Notes under the pieces: model-generated
The model's database searches: none
Told to the model about the DNA's origin: nothing
What the model saw: only the letters and a program-made list of their open reading frames with translations
Assembly: GCA_013368315.1 (NCBI GenBank)
Contig: JAACJM010000259.1
Coordinates: 50,514-114,513, forward strand
Source of the DNA: Tetrapyrgos nigripes
Lineage: Eukaryota > Basidiomycota > Agaricomycetes > Agaricales > Campanellaceae
DNA length: 64,000 nucleotides
Direction of reading: 5' to 3'
Position numbers and translations under genes: made by a program
Shown: positions 31,260 through 41,982 of the stretch, piece after piece
Position numbering within the stretch: the stretch's first letter is position 1
Layout: every line of letters begins with the position of its first letter

Positions 31260-33432
31260 TTCAAGCGGATATCCCTAGTAATCGGGAGAAACGCTTGATC
31301 TTATCAGCGGAGAGAGCTTTCGTAAGTATATCCGCAAGTTGATCATTAGTTGACACATGTTTAACTCGTATGTATCATTGATGTATCTGATCAGTAAGGA
31401 AGTTTTTACGGATATTGAAATGCTTAGTTCTCTGAGTATGTTGTTCTTCAGGAGCATGTATAATTGCCAAAGTAGATGCACTATCTGAGTTGATAAGTAC
31501 TGGCTCCTGTTCAGTATTTAGAATTTCTTCTATAAAACCTTTCAAATAAATAGCTTCTTGTGAGGCATGTGCGAGTGCGCAAAGTTCAGCCTCAGTAACT
31601 GATAAAGTTACCAGTGTGCCTCGCTTACTTGACCAAGAAATAAGTGATTCAGCAAATTTGAATGCATAGCCCATGATTGGTTTATTGCCATACGTGGACA
31701 TACCATCAGAGTCAGCAAATCCATAAGTAGAAGTAATAGTAGGGCTCCCTAGGTTGAGCCAGTAATCGCAAGTTCCTTTTAGATAAAGATAGCATTGTTT
31801 AGCTGCAGCGTAATGCTCTTCACCTGGATCATTAAGGTATCTTGCTAGTTGACCAGTACAATATGCAATGTCTGGCCTAGTACAGTCAGTGACATATCAT
31901 AAACCACCGACTAGTGACATATAGTGTTTAATAGCAGCGGCGTCCCGTTGCGGTTCACTCCCAGGTCTAGGGCTAAGATTTTGCCCGGGTAGCATAGGTG
32001 TACGGCGTGTATGTAATTGGTCAAAATTGTATCGTTTGAGAATATTCTCAATGTAATGTTTCTGACGGAGTTTAATAGTATGATTATTCCTATCTCGTTG
32101 AATTTCCATACCGAGAATCCAGTGGATTTCTCCACCGTCAGTGACTTGGACGTGTCCACTAAGTGCAGTAACGAAAGCTTGTGCAGTAGCTTTGTTGATA
32201 GTACATAAAGTAATGTCATCAACGTGACAAGATAGTATTAAAATGAGTTTATTCTCATGGTATCGGTAGAATACTGCATTATCGTAAGTAGATTTCTTAA
32301 GTCCTAGTAACTTTATGAGAATATTGGATAATTTTTCATACCATCGACGACCAGCTTGTTTCAACCCATATAGAGTCTTTCTGAGTTTAAGTACGTAGCC
32401 TTCAGGTAAGTTAGGTAGTAAATTACCTGGAGGTGGACGAAGGTATAATGTTTCCTCGTCAGTAACATTTCCGTAAAGATAGGCAGCTTTAATATCAATC
32501 TGAGTAGTTTCATAGTCTAATGAAGCTGCAAGAGCAAGTATAAAACGTGTACTGCTCATGCATGCTACAGGGGCAAAGATATCATTTGCGTAGTAATCAA
32601 TGCCTTCTTGTTGACTAAAGCCTTGTGCTACTAGTCTAGATTTCAATTTGGTCTGTTTGCCAAGTTCGTACTTAGTTTTGTAGACAAATCTGGAACCAAT
32701 GATATTCGCATCAGCAGGAGGTTTGACGTATTCCCAGGTTCCTAGACTTTCTAGAGATTCTATCTCAGCTTTCATGGAATCAAACCATGCATCACATTGT
32801 GGATGATTGAGTACATCCTTAAATGAAATTGGATCGCCAACGTTATCAGCATAGTAAACATTGAATTCTGTTAAGAAGAAAGCAATGTTTTGTTCAACTT
32901 CATCGTAAAGTAAACCTCTGGCTTCTTGGATCCTTTTTGATCGTCTTGGGCCATCAGGTTGTTTAGTTTCGTCTTCGTCAACATCCATTGGTTCAGGTTC
33001 GTGTTCCTGAGAAGTTGGAGTTTCATTTGTATTTTCTTCTGTAGTTTCTAATGGTTCTTGATTTTTGTTTTGTAACTCCCCTTCAACTTGCAATTTGGAC
33101 GTTAAGAATTGCAAGTTGCGTTCTACATTCACTTTAGTACCAAAGTAGACATAATGGCCTTTTGAATGATTGTCAAAGCCTAACCAAACTCCACGTTTTC
33201 CTTTAGGAGTTAGTTTACTAGTTCTTGCTTCGTCATATACAATGCAAGGTGTACCAAAGCTATGTAGATTGTCTAAGTTTGCGTTAACACCGTAACGTTT
33301 AAAATAGGGAGTTTGCATTTTTAATGCAGTTTTCGGAGATCTATTAAGTATGTACATAGTATAAAGTCCTGCATGCCACCATAAACGATTAGGTAGTTTT
33401 CCAGTATGCAGATTAACACGAATACCATTCAT
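31260..33432 (-). pseudogene. copia A integrase C-terminal part, RT and RNase H
   Basis: The frame starting at 33432 (MNGIRVNLHTGKLP) runs through the integrase tail (RLWWHAGLYTMYILNRSP) and an acidic spacer. RT follows: WEYVKPPADANIIGSRFVYKTK, YLYGNVTDEETLYLRPP, LYGLKQAGRRWYEKL, ILSCHVDDITLC with the VDD site. It stops at TGA 31899-31897. The frame resumes YVTDCTRPDIAYCTGQLARY and continues as RNase H (VTEAELCALAHASQEAIYL) to a second TGA at 31375-31373, then DQLADILTKALSADKIKRF. Two nonsense codons separate otherwise intact domains. Confidence 0.9.
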
Positions 33433-33515
33433 GATATGTTGATGTATGTTTTCAGCAACTCCATTTTGCTGAGGTGTGTCATGAACTGTATAACGTGCAA
33501 TTGTACCTTGTGCTT

Positions 33516-35726
33516 TCAGGTAGTTTTTGAATGCACCCGAAGTAAATACAGCATCGTTGTCTGATTGTAGAATTTTAACTTTGATACCATATTGCGTAAA
33601 TAGTTCAGTAGTAAATGTAACCCATTGGGTATAGGCTTTGTCTTTGTTTTAAGTGGAGATAATATTAACCAACGCGTACAGTTGTCAACGATGGTTAACC
33701 AGTATTTGTAGCCTTCAATAGAGGCAGTTCGTAATGGACCAAATATATCAATATGAAAATGGTCTCCGAAGTTTTCTGCTAATTCTGAAGTACATTGTTT
33801 CGGAACAGAAAGTCTATGTATATTATTGATGATGCAGTCTTCGCATTGAGTTTCTGTCCAATCATCAATAATGATTGTAATAATAGATTTATCTGTTTTT
33901 AGTAATGTTTTTAGATTTGTATAACTCATATGACCAATTTGTTTGTGAAGTTCATATAAACTTAAAGTAGCAACGTTATCACTCAATTTTTTAGTTGTGA
34001 TGGAGTAAAGTTTGGCGCTCTCGTGTATAACGCCAATGAAATCGTCCTTGTCATTCCGTATTATACATAAATGATCATGAAAAGTAAAAGTATAGTCCGC
34101 TTTTTGTGAAATACTGATTAAAGTAAACGGAAGTTTTGAGTTATAGTATACATTTTTAAGAGTGATCAATGAAGACTCACCATTGTCCTTCCTAACTTCT
34201 ACCCGCATATCGCCTGCTAATCGAAGATCTAGATGCTCTGAATTGGCAACAGTTAAAGTTACGGCAGGCGTAGTATGAACGTTAAAAAGTAAGTTAAGAT
34301 ATGGTGTACAGTGTATAGTAGCACCAGAATCAATGATATGTGTATGATCTTGGTCAGAGATCGCAGTAAAAGCAGGTAGGGAAATATGATGACTCACTGG
34401 AGTCTCTGAGTCTTCCATCTCAATGTCGCCCGAAGAAATCGACTGTACCCAGTCCGATTGCGAAGTTGACGTAGTCGCAATTTGAAAAGAAGAAGACGCA
34501 GGCATGGAGATGGCAACTGATGCATTCTCCTTGGTCTTGCCTTTGTTGGATTGTTTAGTAATCCCTTTCTTCTTCATAGCTTCTTTGGACTTTTCAGTCC
34601 ACGGTTCTGGGCACGTCTGGGTCGTATGACCCATCTTGTTGCAGTTGAAGCACTTCCAATCCTTTTTGCCATCAGAAGGCTTCTGGTATGGTGTTGCAGC
34701 ATTAGCACGTTCCCCTTTTGACTTGTCCGATCGTTGAGCACCACCTTGACTAGTGCTACCAGACTTCTTGTCAGACTTTTTCAAAGGATACGTTTGAGCA
34801 TTGCTCAAACGATAGTTAGTGAATTCCTTCTTTAGCCGCGCAATGAGGTCGACAGCTCTGTATACGGGTTTCTCCCCTTCAGCTGCAGTAGTGGCATCCC
34901 ATGTAGCTGCAGCTGCATCCACAGTTGCTTCGTAAGAACTGCGAACAAAGTGATAGTGTGGAGGAATAATCCCCACTAGAGCTGAGTAAAAGACTTGATC
35001 CAAGACATCTATGTCTCTCTTCTTGATAGAAGCCCACAGATCCTGAGCTTTGTCAAGGAGCTTATCAAACTCCCAGACTGGTTTACATAAGTTGAAGAGT
35101 TTCCACAGCTCGTTAGACTCTTGAACTGTGGATGAAGGGTCGAAACGTTGCTTGAGCTTCTTGATAAGCTCTATCGCATCCGACTCTTCGATGTAGTGGA
35201 TCATGATTTTATCATCAATCTTGCCTGTAATAGCGTTAAAACAGGCTAGTTTGACAGTATTACCAGGATGTAACCCGGAACTTTTAAAGTGTTGGTGACA
35301 AATCACCCGTAAAGCGTTATTAACACGGAAGTACCACATCTTCCAATTCTCACTGCCAGTAAGAACTGTCAGGGAATCAAAAGCTTTGTTGATGTCGCTG
35401 AGCGGCATCATGTAGTTAGGGTTTGTATTTTCGGGCATAGATAATGCAACCGACGAAGTAGGGGTAGATGGAGGAGATGATGATGGAGTAGGGACAGTAT
35501 CCCGGACATCAGTCCTAGTATTTTCGCCAGCATCAGACATAATGGGATCAAGTGCGAATGGAAGAGGGTTTTGGAAGAGAGGATCAGGTGGTTGTGCTTG
35601 TGAAGTAGATGATACGGGCGGAGTAGGAGTTTGGGTACCAGAGGGGTGTGCACTAGAGTGGCGACTGGTAGTAGGAAGTGGGATATCTGGGGCTGATCCT
35701 TGAGATCGAGTTTGTCGACTAGTCAT
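33516..35726 (-). CDS. copia A gag, protease and integrase core
   Basis: 736 codons from ATG 35726 (MTSRQTRSQGSAPDIP). Gag of the UBN2 type (INKAFDSLTVLTGSENWKMW, residues about 110-300), a zinc knuckle CFNCNKMGHTTQTC (about 365), protease Asp in HIIDSGATIHCTPY (about 460), a pre-integrase zinc region (HKQIGHMSYTNLKTLL..CEDC) and the integrase core start (HIDIFGPL, IVDNCTRWL). A frameshift after SPLKTKTK (about 33650) diverts the frame to a false C-terminus. The true continuation (YTQWVTFTTELF, QSDNDAVFTS) lies in the other frame and joins the 33432 frame through HDTPQQNGVAENIHQH. Confidence 0.9.
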   Translation of the reverse strand: MTSRQTRSQGSAPDIPLPTTSRHSSAHPSGTQTPTPPVSSTSQAQPPDPLFQNPLPFALDPIMSDAGENTRTDVRDTVPTPSSSPPSTPTSSVALSMPENTNPNYMMPLSDINKAFDSLTVLTGSENWKMWYFRVNNALRVICHQHFKSSGLHPGNTVKLACFNAITGKIDDKIMIHYIEESDAIELIKKLKQRFDPSSTVQESNELWKLFNLCKPVWEFDKLLDKAQDLWASIKKRDIDVLDQVFYSALVGIIPPHYHFVRSSYEATVDAAAATWDATTAAEGEKPVYRAVDLIARLKKEFTNYRLSNAQTYPLKKSDKKSGSTSQGGAQRSDKSKGERANAATPYQKPSDGKKDWKCFNCNKMGHTTQTCPEPWTEKSKEAMKKKGITKQSNKGKTKENASVAISMPASSSFQIATTSTSQSDWVQSISSGDIEMEDSETPVSHHISLPAFTAISDQDHTHIIDSGATIHCTPYLNLLFNVHTTPAVTLTVANSEHLDLRLAGDMRVEVRKDNGESSLITLKNVYYNSKLPFTLISISQKADYTFTFHDHLCIIRNDKDDFIGVIHESAKLYSITTKKLSDNVATLSLYELHKQIGHMSYTNLKTLLKTDKSIITIIIDDWTETQCEDCIINNIHRLSVPKQCTSELAENFGDHFHIDIFGPLRTASIEGYKYWLTIVDNCTRWLILSPLKTKTKPIPNGLHLLLNYLRNMVSKLKFYNQTTMLYLLRVHSKTT

Positions 35727-35814
35727 ATACTAGTCCAGGAACAGAGTACGAGTAGAGAGTAAAGCAGAGTAGAACAAGTGTTTATTGAAGTTATAGCAAG
35801 CTAGGCCCATAACC

Positions 35815-36049
35815 TATTAGACTTAGGTTATCTTAGCGAATAGTCTTAGCGAGAGTCACAAAGTGGGGGGTAAGAGCGTGCGAACATATCTCGCTTGACT
35901 CTCAAGTATATATCATTAATCAGAGTAGTATAATAATATAAATAGTCTAAGTATATCTGTATGATCATTTGACCATATGTCCGCAGTACCTGATTGATGC
36001 CGTATGCATAATAGCTTAGTAACTTGATCATTATCATTTAATTCCAACA
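35815..36049 (-). repeat. copia A 5' LTR
   Basis: 235 bp, same ends as the 3' LTR. Immediately downstream on the minus strand is GGTTATGGGCCTAGC, the position of a primer-binding site; the matching tRNA was not identified. Confidence 0.92.
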
Positions 36050-36169
36050 GTTACATATCATCCTGTAGACTTCAAACTGTTTCCTCTTCTTGCGTTGGCG
36101 TAAAGCATAGTGATGAACCAGCGAGTTGTAGTGGGCTCTGCTGCCCTGCAGGGGCCAGCGCTTCGTCGG

Positions 36170-37262
36170 TTATACCGATTCTAGGTCAAAATCGTCGTAC
36201 ATCATACCTATTCGCTCAGGGTATGTATACACATTTTCATCGACTGTCCTCATAAATGACATCTGCTCTGGGGATTCAGATGAGAAATATCGCTCATCAG
36301 TAGTGTCAGACTCGTATTGCGATCCTTCAAAGTCATTGGAGTCACCGTCACTTTCATAGCGGTCCCATATCTCGTCGTCGTTTGGCAAACTTGACTGCTC
36401 GGCATTATTACTGGCTTCAGCAACAGGACTATCCGCTATGGCTTCATCCGCCGATATTCGGAATAATTGTACTTGTGTGGCACTGCCGCTTTCATCCACC
36501 ATGCGAAACATACGGTTTGCGCCTGGTTGTCCAGTCTTCTTACAATCTGGATGTCCTCTCATGACTCCAGCTTTGCCACAATCCCAACAAACTCCTTTCG
36601 GTTTAGGGTTTTGCTGGTTGGATGCATCTCTGGGAGGCCTTTCCATATTTGGCCTATTCCTGGCAAAGTTATTGCCTTTGGAATTACTATGGCAATCCTG
36701 ATTGTGAACAGGTACGCTGTATCGTCGATTTTCAACCTTCTGAAGTCGACGAGGTGATTGACGTCTTCTTTCATTATGAGTCAACACCTCCACACGTTTC
36801 TCACGAGACGGACGCGCTTGTTCATAGTACTTGAACATGCTATGCCCTTTCTTGTAGGCAATTCCTGCTTTTACGATTTGATTGACAGTATTTCGTTCAG
36901 CAGTGACTGTACGAGTCATTTCCTTCGCCATTGATATAGGAACAGAGAAGAAAATCTGATGTTTAAGAGAATATACATCAGGAGGGCTAGGCATACACTT
37001 AGAGAATCGCATAAGATCTCTGAATATGCCTTTAATACCTCGATTTTCACTGTAAGTAACAGCTTTGAATCGGTCAGCTACCATACTAAGCGATCTTTCG
37101 TGAACAAATTGCTTAAATAGCACACAGATCACTTGTAGAAAGGTAGGTCTTTCTTCATAAATTGAGGTAGATGCTTGCTCAATCTCATCATTGAACCACT
37201 GACGAGCTTCGCTTCTTAGGAATACGGATAGTGTATTGACTCACGTAATATCCATTACGATT
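36170..37262 (-). pseudogene. gypsy A gag, C-terminal half
   Basis: Coding resumes at about 37244 with VNTLSVFLRSEARQWFNDEI (after an in-frame TGA) and runs through VCVLFKQFVHERSLSMVADR-like capsid sequence, a basic region (ERRRQSPRRLQKVENRR) and an unusual zinc knuckle CWDCGKAGVMRGHPDC. An acidic tail (YESDGDSNDFEGSQYESD) ends with a stop at 36170. Internal ATG 37132 opens 320 codons. Gag forms the particle and binds RNA. The frame to protease is not preserved. Confidence 0.8.
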
Positions 37263-37421
37263 ACTATTTATAGTAATTGTTATTTTTTGATGTCCACCCA
37301 CCCAAATTTTTGCGCATTCAAACGCGGATCTGTGATCTGTGGGAACTTATCACTATATTGAGCTGAAAAATTCATATGATCTATTTGCTTACAGTAAGTG
37401 ATTGTGTATCCCTAAAAAGTG

Positions 37422-37506
37422 TGCCAGTGCGAGGATTGAACTCGCGCAAGCCAAACATAATTGACGCGGACTTTGGCACAGCGCAAAACCATTACACCAC
37501 AGGACA
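37422..37506 (-). tRNA. tRNA-like gene or tRNA-derived sequence
   Basis: On the minus strand: D-arm-like GTGGTGTAATGGTTTT, an anticodon stem CCAAA/TTTGG enclosing a 16-nt loop (7-nt loop plus about 9-nt intron; anticodon perhaps CCG), and a perfect T-arm GCGAG-TTCAATC-CTCGC. A run of five T follows. The acceptor stem pairs at only about four of seven positions and the D-arm to anticodon spacing is long, so a pseudogene or SINE head is as likely as a working tRNA. Confidence 0.4.
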
Positions 37507-37659
37507 ACTGTTAAACTGCATACATAAAGGTCCATATCTAGTTGTACAATCAATATATGTTCATTACCATTTGTTCAACATCATCAAGGATTATGGAGAT
37601 GTGGGTTTGGTTTATGGGGGGTAAGATATGTAAGTGCAGAGAAGTTTATTACGAATTCA

Positions 37660-38480
37660 TTTTAAGGGGCTATTTTGGATGGGAAATAAAAGTTTGCAGG
37701 GGTGAGGGGGGGTATGCAATTAAAGAGAAGTTTACCATTGATACATTTTTGGTCTGAGCCAATTATGGCTTCCTTTAACTCCAGATTGAGAAGGAAAGAA
37801 AGCCCACAATAATAGGTAGGGTAGTTTACCATCAATATATGTTTGGTCTGGGCCAATTCTTGCCTCATTTCACTCCAGAAAAATAGGGAAACAACCCCCA
37901 TACTGAGAGGTACTCTGGATCTATGGATATGAGTTGTGGGTGGGTGAGGGGGAGGATATGTGAGAGCAGGGAAGTTTACCATTCATATATTTTTGTTCTG
38001 GGGAAATTCTGGCCTCATTTAACCTCAGAATAAGGGGGAAAGAAACCCTAGAGTTATAGGTGCTCTGGATGTGGAGATATGAGGTTTTGGGTGGGTGAGG
38101 GGAAGGTATGTGAGAGTGAAGGAGTTTACCATCAATATATATTTGTTCAGAGGCAATTTTGGCCTCATTTAACCTCAGAATAAGAGGGAAAGAAAACATA
38201 GAGTCATAGGCGCTCTGAATGTGGAGATATGAGTTTTTAGGTGGGTGAGGGGAGGGTATGTGAGTGCTGGGAAGTTTACCATCAATATATTTTTTATCTG
38301 GGGCATTTCTGGCCTCATTAAACTCCAGAAAAACAGGGAAAGGAACCCCATACTGAGAGGTTCTCTGGATCTACAGATATGAGTTTTGGGTGGGTGGGGG
38401 AAGGTACGTGAGAGCAGGGGAGTTTACCTTCAATATATCCTTATTATGGGCCAATTCTTGTCTCATTTAACTTTGGAACA
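37660..38480 (+). repeat. Tandem repeat, unit about 150 bp, about 5.5 copies
   Basis: The anchor (G)AAGTTTACCAT recurs at about 37728, 37823, 37972, 38122, 38272 and 38421. Each full unit contains TGGGTGGGTGAGGGG, GAAGTTTACCATCAATATAT, TCTGGCCTCATTTAAC and AGGTGCTCTGGATGTGGAGA. The first interval is shorter (95 bp). Open frames in the array are repeat artefacts. Confidence 0.85.
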
Positions 38481-38990
38481 AGATATACCTCACCTGTGTC
38501 TTTGCCGCTCACCTGTCTTTGTTGTTGTCAACCATCACTATGTATGATTTTGGGGAGCTGTGTGTTCCTTTTGGCTACCTGTTGTCATTGTACTCATTGC
38601 ATCTAGGTCCCCTGAATTCATGGATTGGGTACTTTCCCATCTTTCCATGGATGAGTTGATGCCCTTCTCCATCTCTTATTTCAATTTCTGAAGCTGTACA
38701 CTCCAACAAGGCCCAACTTCACTCTCTGAAACATTTACAGTGCCACACTCAGTTTATTATTTCTGGTTCAGTTGTCCATTTACTGGGTTAACAAGAACCA
38801 TTTTATGGTGCATGTAGTGAGAAAAGATGGCACAGTTTGGCTCAATGATGGCGTGCATGGAAACACTTCATCACCAGAAGGAGGATAAAACACCACAATG
38901 CTACTTATAATGATCCTGCATGTTCCTATATATATGCCCAACATTGATCTTTATCCCTGATGTAATATAGTAATCGTCTTGCCAGCAACA
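38480..38990. other. Region without recognisable features
   Basis: AT-rich sequence with no long open frame, repeat or transposon motif visible. It belongs to the block inserted in gypsy A gag. Confidence 0.4.
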
Positions 38991-38999
38991 GCCTGGCCT

Positions 39000-40466
39000 C
39001 TACCCCCCAGTTGCAGTCATTACCCATCCTCCTTGGCTCCTACTATACCTGGATTCAGGTCCGCATTGATCGGCTACACTCATCCAGCGTATGAAGCTTC
39101 GTATCCACTCGTCAAACGCGATGATATCATCCTGCCCGTGGTAGTACTCGGGTTTCGGAATTGATTGTAATAGCGTTTTGGCAGTACCACTATTACCTGC
39201 TGGTACTTTATCTAGCAAGTAGTAGTGTATTAATTCCACGTACACTTGAAGAATGTTATCTAGGCATTCTTGTTCAGATAACTGCGAGGGTTTATACTCG
39301 AAATATTCTTCAAGACTCGAATACGGCGTTGTAGACTTATGTCGAGGCTATGGTCCTGAATGATGTGTATCATCGGATGAGCTATCGGATGAACTTTTAT
39401 CACTACTACCTGACGGATCCGATGGATCTGATGGTGGCATCGGATTGTATTTCCTCTTTAGGTTTTTAAACCAACGACTCAATCTTTCGCCTTTCTTTTG
39501 TGGCGAAGATTTCCGTTTTTTCCGAGCGTCATCTCGGCGGGATAAAATTTTCCTATTTTCCGAATTATCTGGTTCGTCTGGATCTCCAGGTGCATCCTCC
39601 TGCAATGGTTCAAACCGGTTTTGGTTTCTCCCAACAACAGGTTCGCAGTATTGTCAACGGTAAGGTTCTGCCTCTGCTGCAGAAACAAATTGATATGGTA
39701 ATACCAATTCTGGTTCCTCAACTGGCCACACCCTTCCATTAATGTAATCAATTATTACATTTTGGTTTGGTACTTCGGATGTACTATAACGTAGTAAATC
39801 CGACATGCGTAACGTTTGCAAGATTGCAGGTCGTCGCAATTCATGCTGGTATTTGATGACCTGCGTGGGTGATAAAGAATTAGATTCTCGGTGAGTCACC
39901 TTTCCATCAGTCCTTGACTGGTCATCCAAAGGGTCCTCATCGTGTGCGGATACCCTTGTGCTTGTGCGGCCTTTACTTCTAGTAGATTCTTGCTGTGAAG
40001 ATCTACTAGAGTCCTTTCTAGATTTTTCAAATTTTCTATTTGATCCTGAATTAGGTTCAACTCTCAAAGAGGATCCAGCTTCAGCATTTTGAAGATGCTC
40101 CGCTGAGGTACCTATGTTCTTACGATTGGAACGGTCCCTAGCGCTTACTACTTCATCAAAACTTCTTCCCGAATATCTGGGGCGGCTAATCAAATTATTT
40201 TGATTATCTGTATTTTCGGTCACAGTTGCGGTTTGATCTTCATTCTGTCTTGGTGTCCAAACTGCTGGACTCAACAACGGTCTCATAAGGCTTTCTTCGT
40301 CTTCCCCTGCATATATGGGTAGATGAGCTTGTGTAGAAGTACAAATGGTATTCGTAGTACTCATTGTAGGTAAAGATACACTCAAAAATTGAGGAATGTA
40401 ACACTGTAATAGTGCAAATGGTAGTATATGGCGCAGAATGTCTATGTTGTAGGTATCTCTGGACAA
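39000..40466 (-). pseudogene. gypsy A gag, N-terminal half
   Basis: A likely start is ATG 40364 (MSTTNTICTSTQAHLPIYAG). The N-terminal region is Ser/Arg/Asp-rich and disordered-looking (KFEKSRKDSSRSSQQESTR), then VIIDYINGRVWPVEEPELVL up to a stop at 39654. Other frames carry on with SRWFKNLKRKYNPMPP and a Ser/Asp run (39348-39605), then the capsid start SIPKPEYYHGQDDIIAFDEW (39150). At least two frame changes separate the parts. Confidence 0.7.
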
Positions 40467-41982
40467 TAGCCCAGGCTTGTAGCTTCAGAACAATAACTGA
40501 AGGCTTAAAAAAGTGTAAGGTTTATATGTAGATATTCTCACTGAGCCCAATGCTCAAGACCTAAGCCAGAACAGGTTTTATAAATGTTCCTAGGTGCAAG
40601 CACGACAGGCGGTGGTTAAGAATAAAAGATGATAATTCTAAGTACTACGAGTGTGGCTTATATACTAGAAGGCGTGTGAATAGATATGTAAACTATATAG
40701 TCGTCCGTATTAGGAAGTACGCGTTACATCCAGCCTCATCGGTACACCATCTGACGATAGTACGACGCAGTGGGTTCCCTCAACCTAAAACGCTTGTTCA
40801 AGGCGTTGGTGCGAAGGATGGGACGGATGATTTGGAGTTGGGGATAGACGGAATCGGTCTAGCCGTAAGGAGAAGGAAGACGATAGAAAGACTTCTGGCA
40901 TAAAGAGCATGAATCAGCAGATTAGACGAGTTAAAGAAAAAGGGAGAAAGATCTTGGAAAGATCAAATATAGTAAGAACGAATAACAATTGAACGGAGGT
41001 TTCTATAGGTAGGGCAAATAGCCCTACCACAGTGGTCAGTCCCAGTCAGTATGGGACCATAACTAATGCCGTTGACAGACATGGATTTCTCAGGGAAACT
41101 ATATGCTACTATCATTAGTGGATGGATATAGTACGTCTTCTCGTTTTGATCATTGTTCTTTAGCATATACTCATGTCAGACATCAGTATGCACTATTCAG
41201 ACTAAACAAATTTTTACCTTCGAGAAGACTGGTTATTAGCTACTCGCTGAAAACAGCTCTTTTGACCTACGCAACCAACTGACATTTGTCAAGATGATTA
41301 CCTGGCACTTTGATGGTTGGAACTTGGAGCTGGCCCCAGGTGGTCGAAATGCGAATAACTATGAGAACTTTAAACCTATGCCAGCTGCCAGTGGCTTGCC
41401 GACGGTTTCACGATGACACAATGACACAGTACTTTGAGGCATGAAGTTCAAGTTTCTTGAACGAATAGCATTGGCAGAGTATACTCTACGTATGTAGTAC
41501 GTACATCTTTCTTACCTTTGTTTTTCCTTCATTCTATGGGTATCATCGCTCTTCTCAGTTCACCTGAATCATCCCTCTATCCACATATTCGGAGGGAAGG
41601 AAGGAGACAGCTCAAAGCGTCATATGGCCCCGGCAGTGTATCATCACATGTATCACAAAAAACAGAGTTTCGTGCCGAGTGTTGGACGGTCGGTCGGTCG
41701 ATGGGGGACGTGACGTAGTGAGGAGTGAGGAGAAGGGTGCGTAGCGTATTTGGGCGACATGAGGTTGAGGTCCGAGTTCAATTTAAATAGGAAAAACGGA
41801 AGACAGGGAACAAAAAGTTAGCGTTAGCACATCGTCAACCGTAACAATAAAACAAACTGACGAAAAAAGAGACGAAAGGAGGCTGAGGCCGAGGCGATGA
41901 GCAAGAAAAGCAACGGACACGGAAAGGGGACAGGGATGGGGAACACAGAGCGAGAAAGCAACAAAAAGGATACAGGTACTCA
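40467..41982. other. Possible gypsy A 5' LTR/leader and non-coding spacer
   Basis: Upstream of gypsy A gag on the minus strand are TATA-like strings (CATATAAACC near 40530, TTATAAAACC near 40575), suggesting LTR or leader sequence, but no matching LTR copy was found. From about 41000 to 41980 there is no convincing gene. A 75-codon plus-strand frame at 40676-40903 has no recognisable motif. Confidence 0.3.

Larger units (their letters stand above)
31019..36049 (-). mobile_element. Near-complete copia element (copia A)
   Basis: 5031 bp with 235-bp LTRs at both ends and a perfect 5-bp duplication GTTAC (31014-31018, 36050-36054). The LTRs differ at five positions, all transitions, by eye. Order on the minus strand: 5' LTR, gag, protease, integrase, RT, RNase H, purine tract (GAAGGGGAG), 3' LTR. 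It is inserted in gypsy A, whose gag and protease flank it in the same orientation. Confidence 0.93.
37245..39050. mobile_element. Insertion in gypsy A gag with tRNA-like module and tandem repeats
   Basis: Gag coding stops near 39050 (VADQCGPES) and resumes near 37244 (VNTLSVFLRS), so about 1.8 kb was inserted. It holds a tRNA-like sequence (37422-37506), a 150-bp tandem array (37660-38480) and a segment without features (38480-38990). Precise ends and target duplication could not be fixed. A short palindrome ATTACTATTTATAGTAAT lies at 37260-37280. Confidence 0.5.
25093..40500 (-). mobile_element. Ty3/gypsy element (gypsy A), split by many insertions
   Basis: Colinear minus-strand pieces: gag 40466-39000 and 37262-36170, protease 30060-29574, linker 29249-28874, RT 27600-26370, RNase H 26342-25797, integrase zinc domain 25678-25093. 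Interruptions: tandem-repeat block 37245-39050, copia A 31019-36049, unresolved block 30061-31013, exon-bearing block 27513-28873, solo LTR 27205-27416 and an LTR piece 26545-26726. The LTRs of gypsy A itself were not firmly identified. Confidence 0.72.

Noticed and set aside
37662..38199. Minus-strand open frames with repeated peptides
   Set aside because: They are read-throughs of the 150-bp tandem repeat, with no start context or family similarity.
37660..38480. A CRISPR-like array
   Set aside because: Units of 150 bp without constant-length repeats and unique spacers; the genome is eukaryotic. It is an ordinary tandem repeat.
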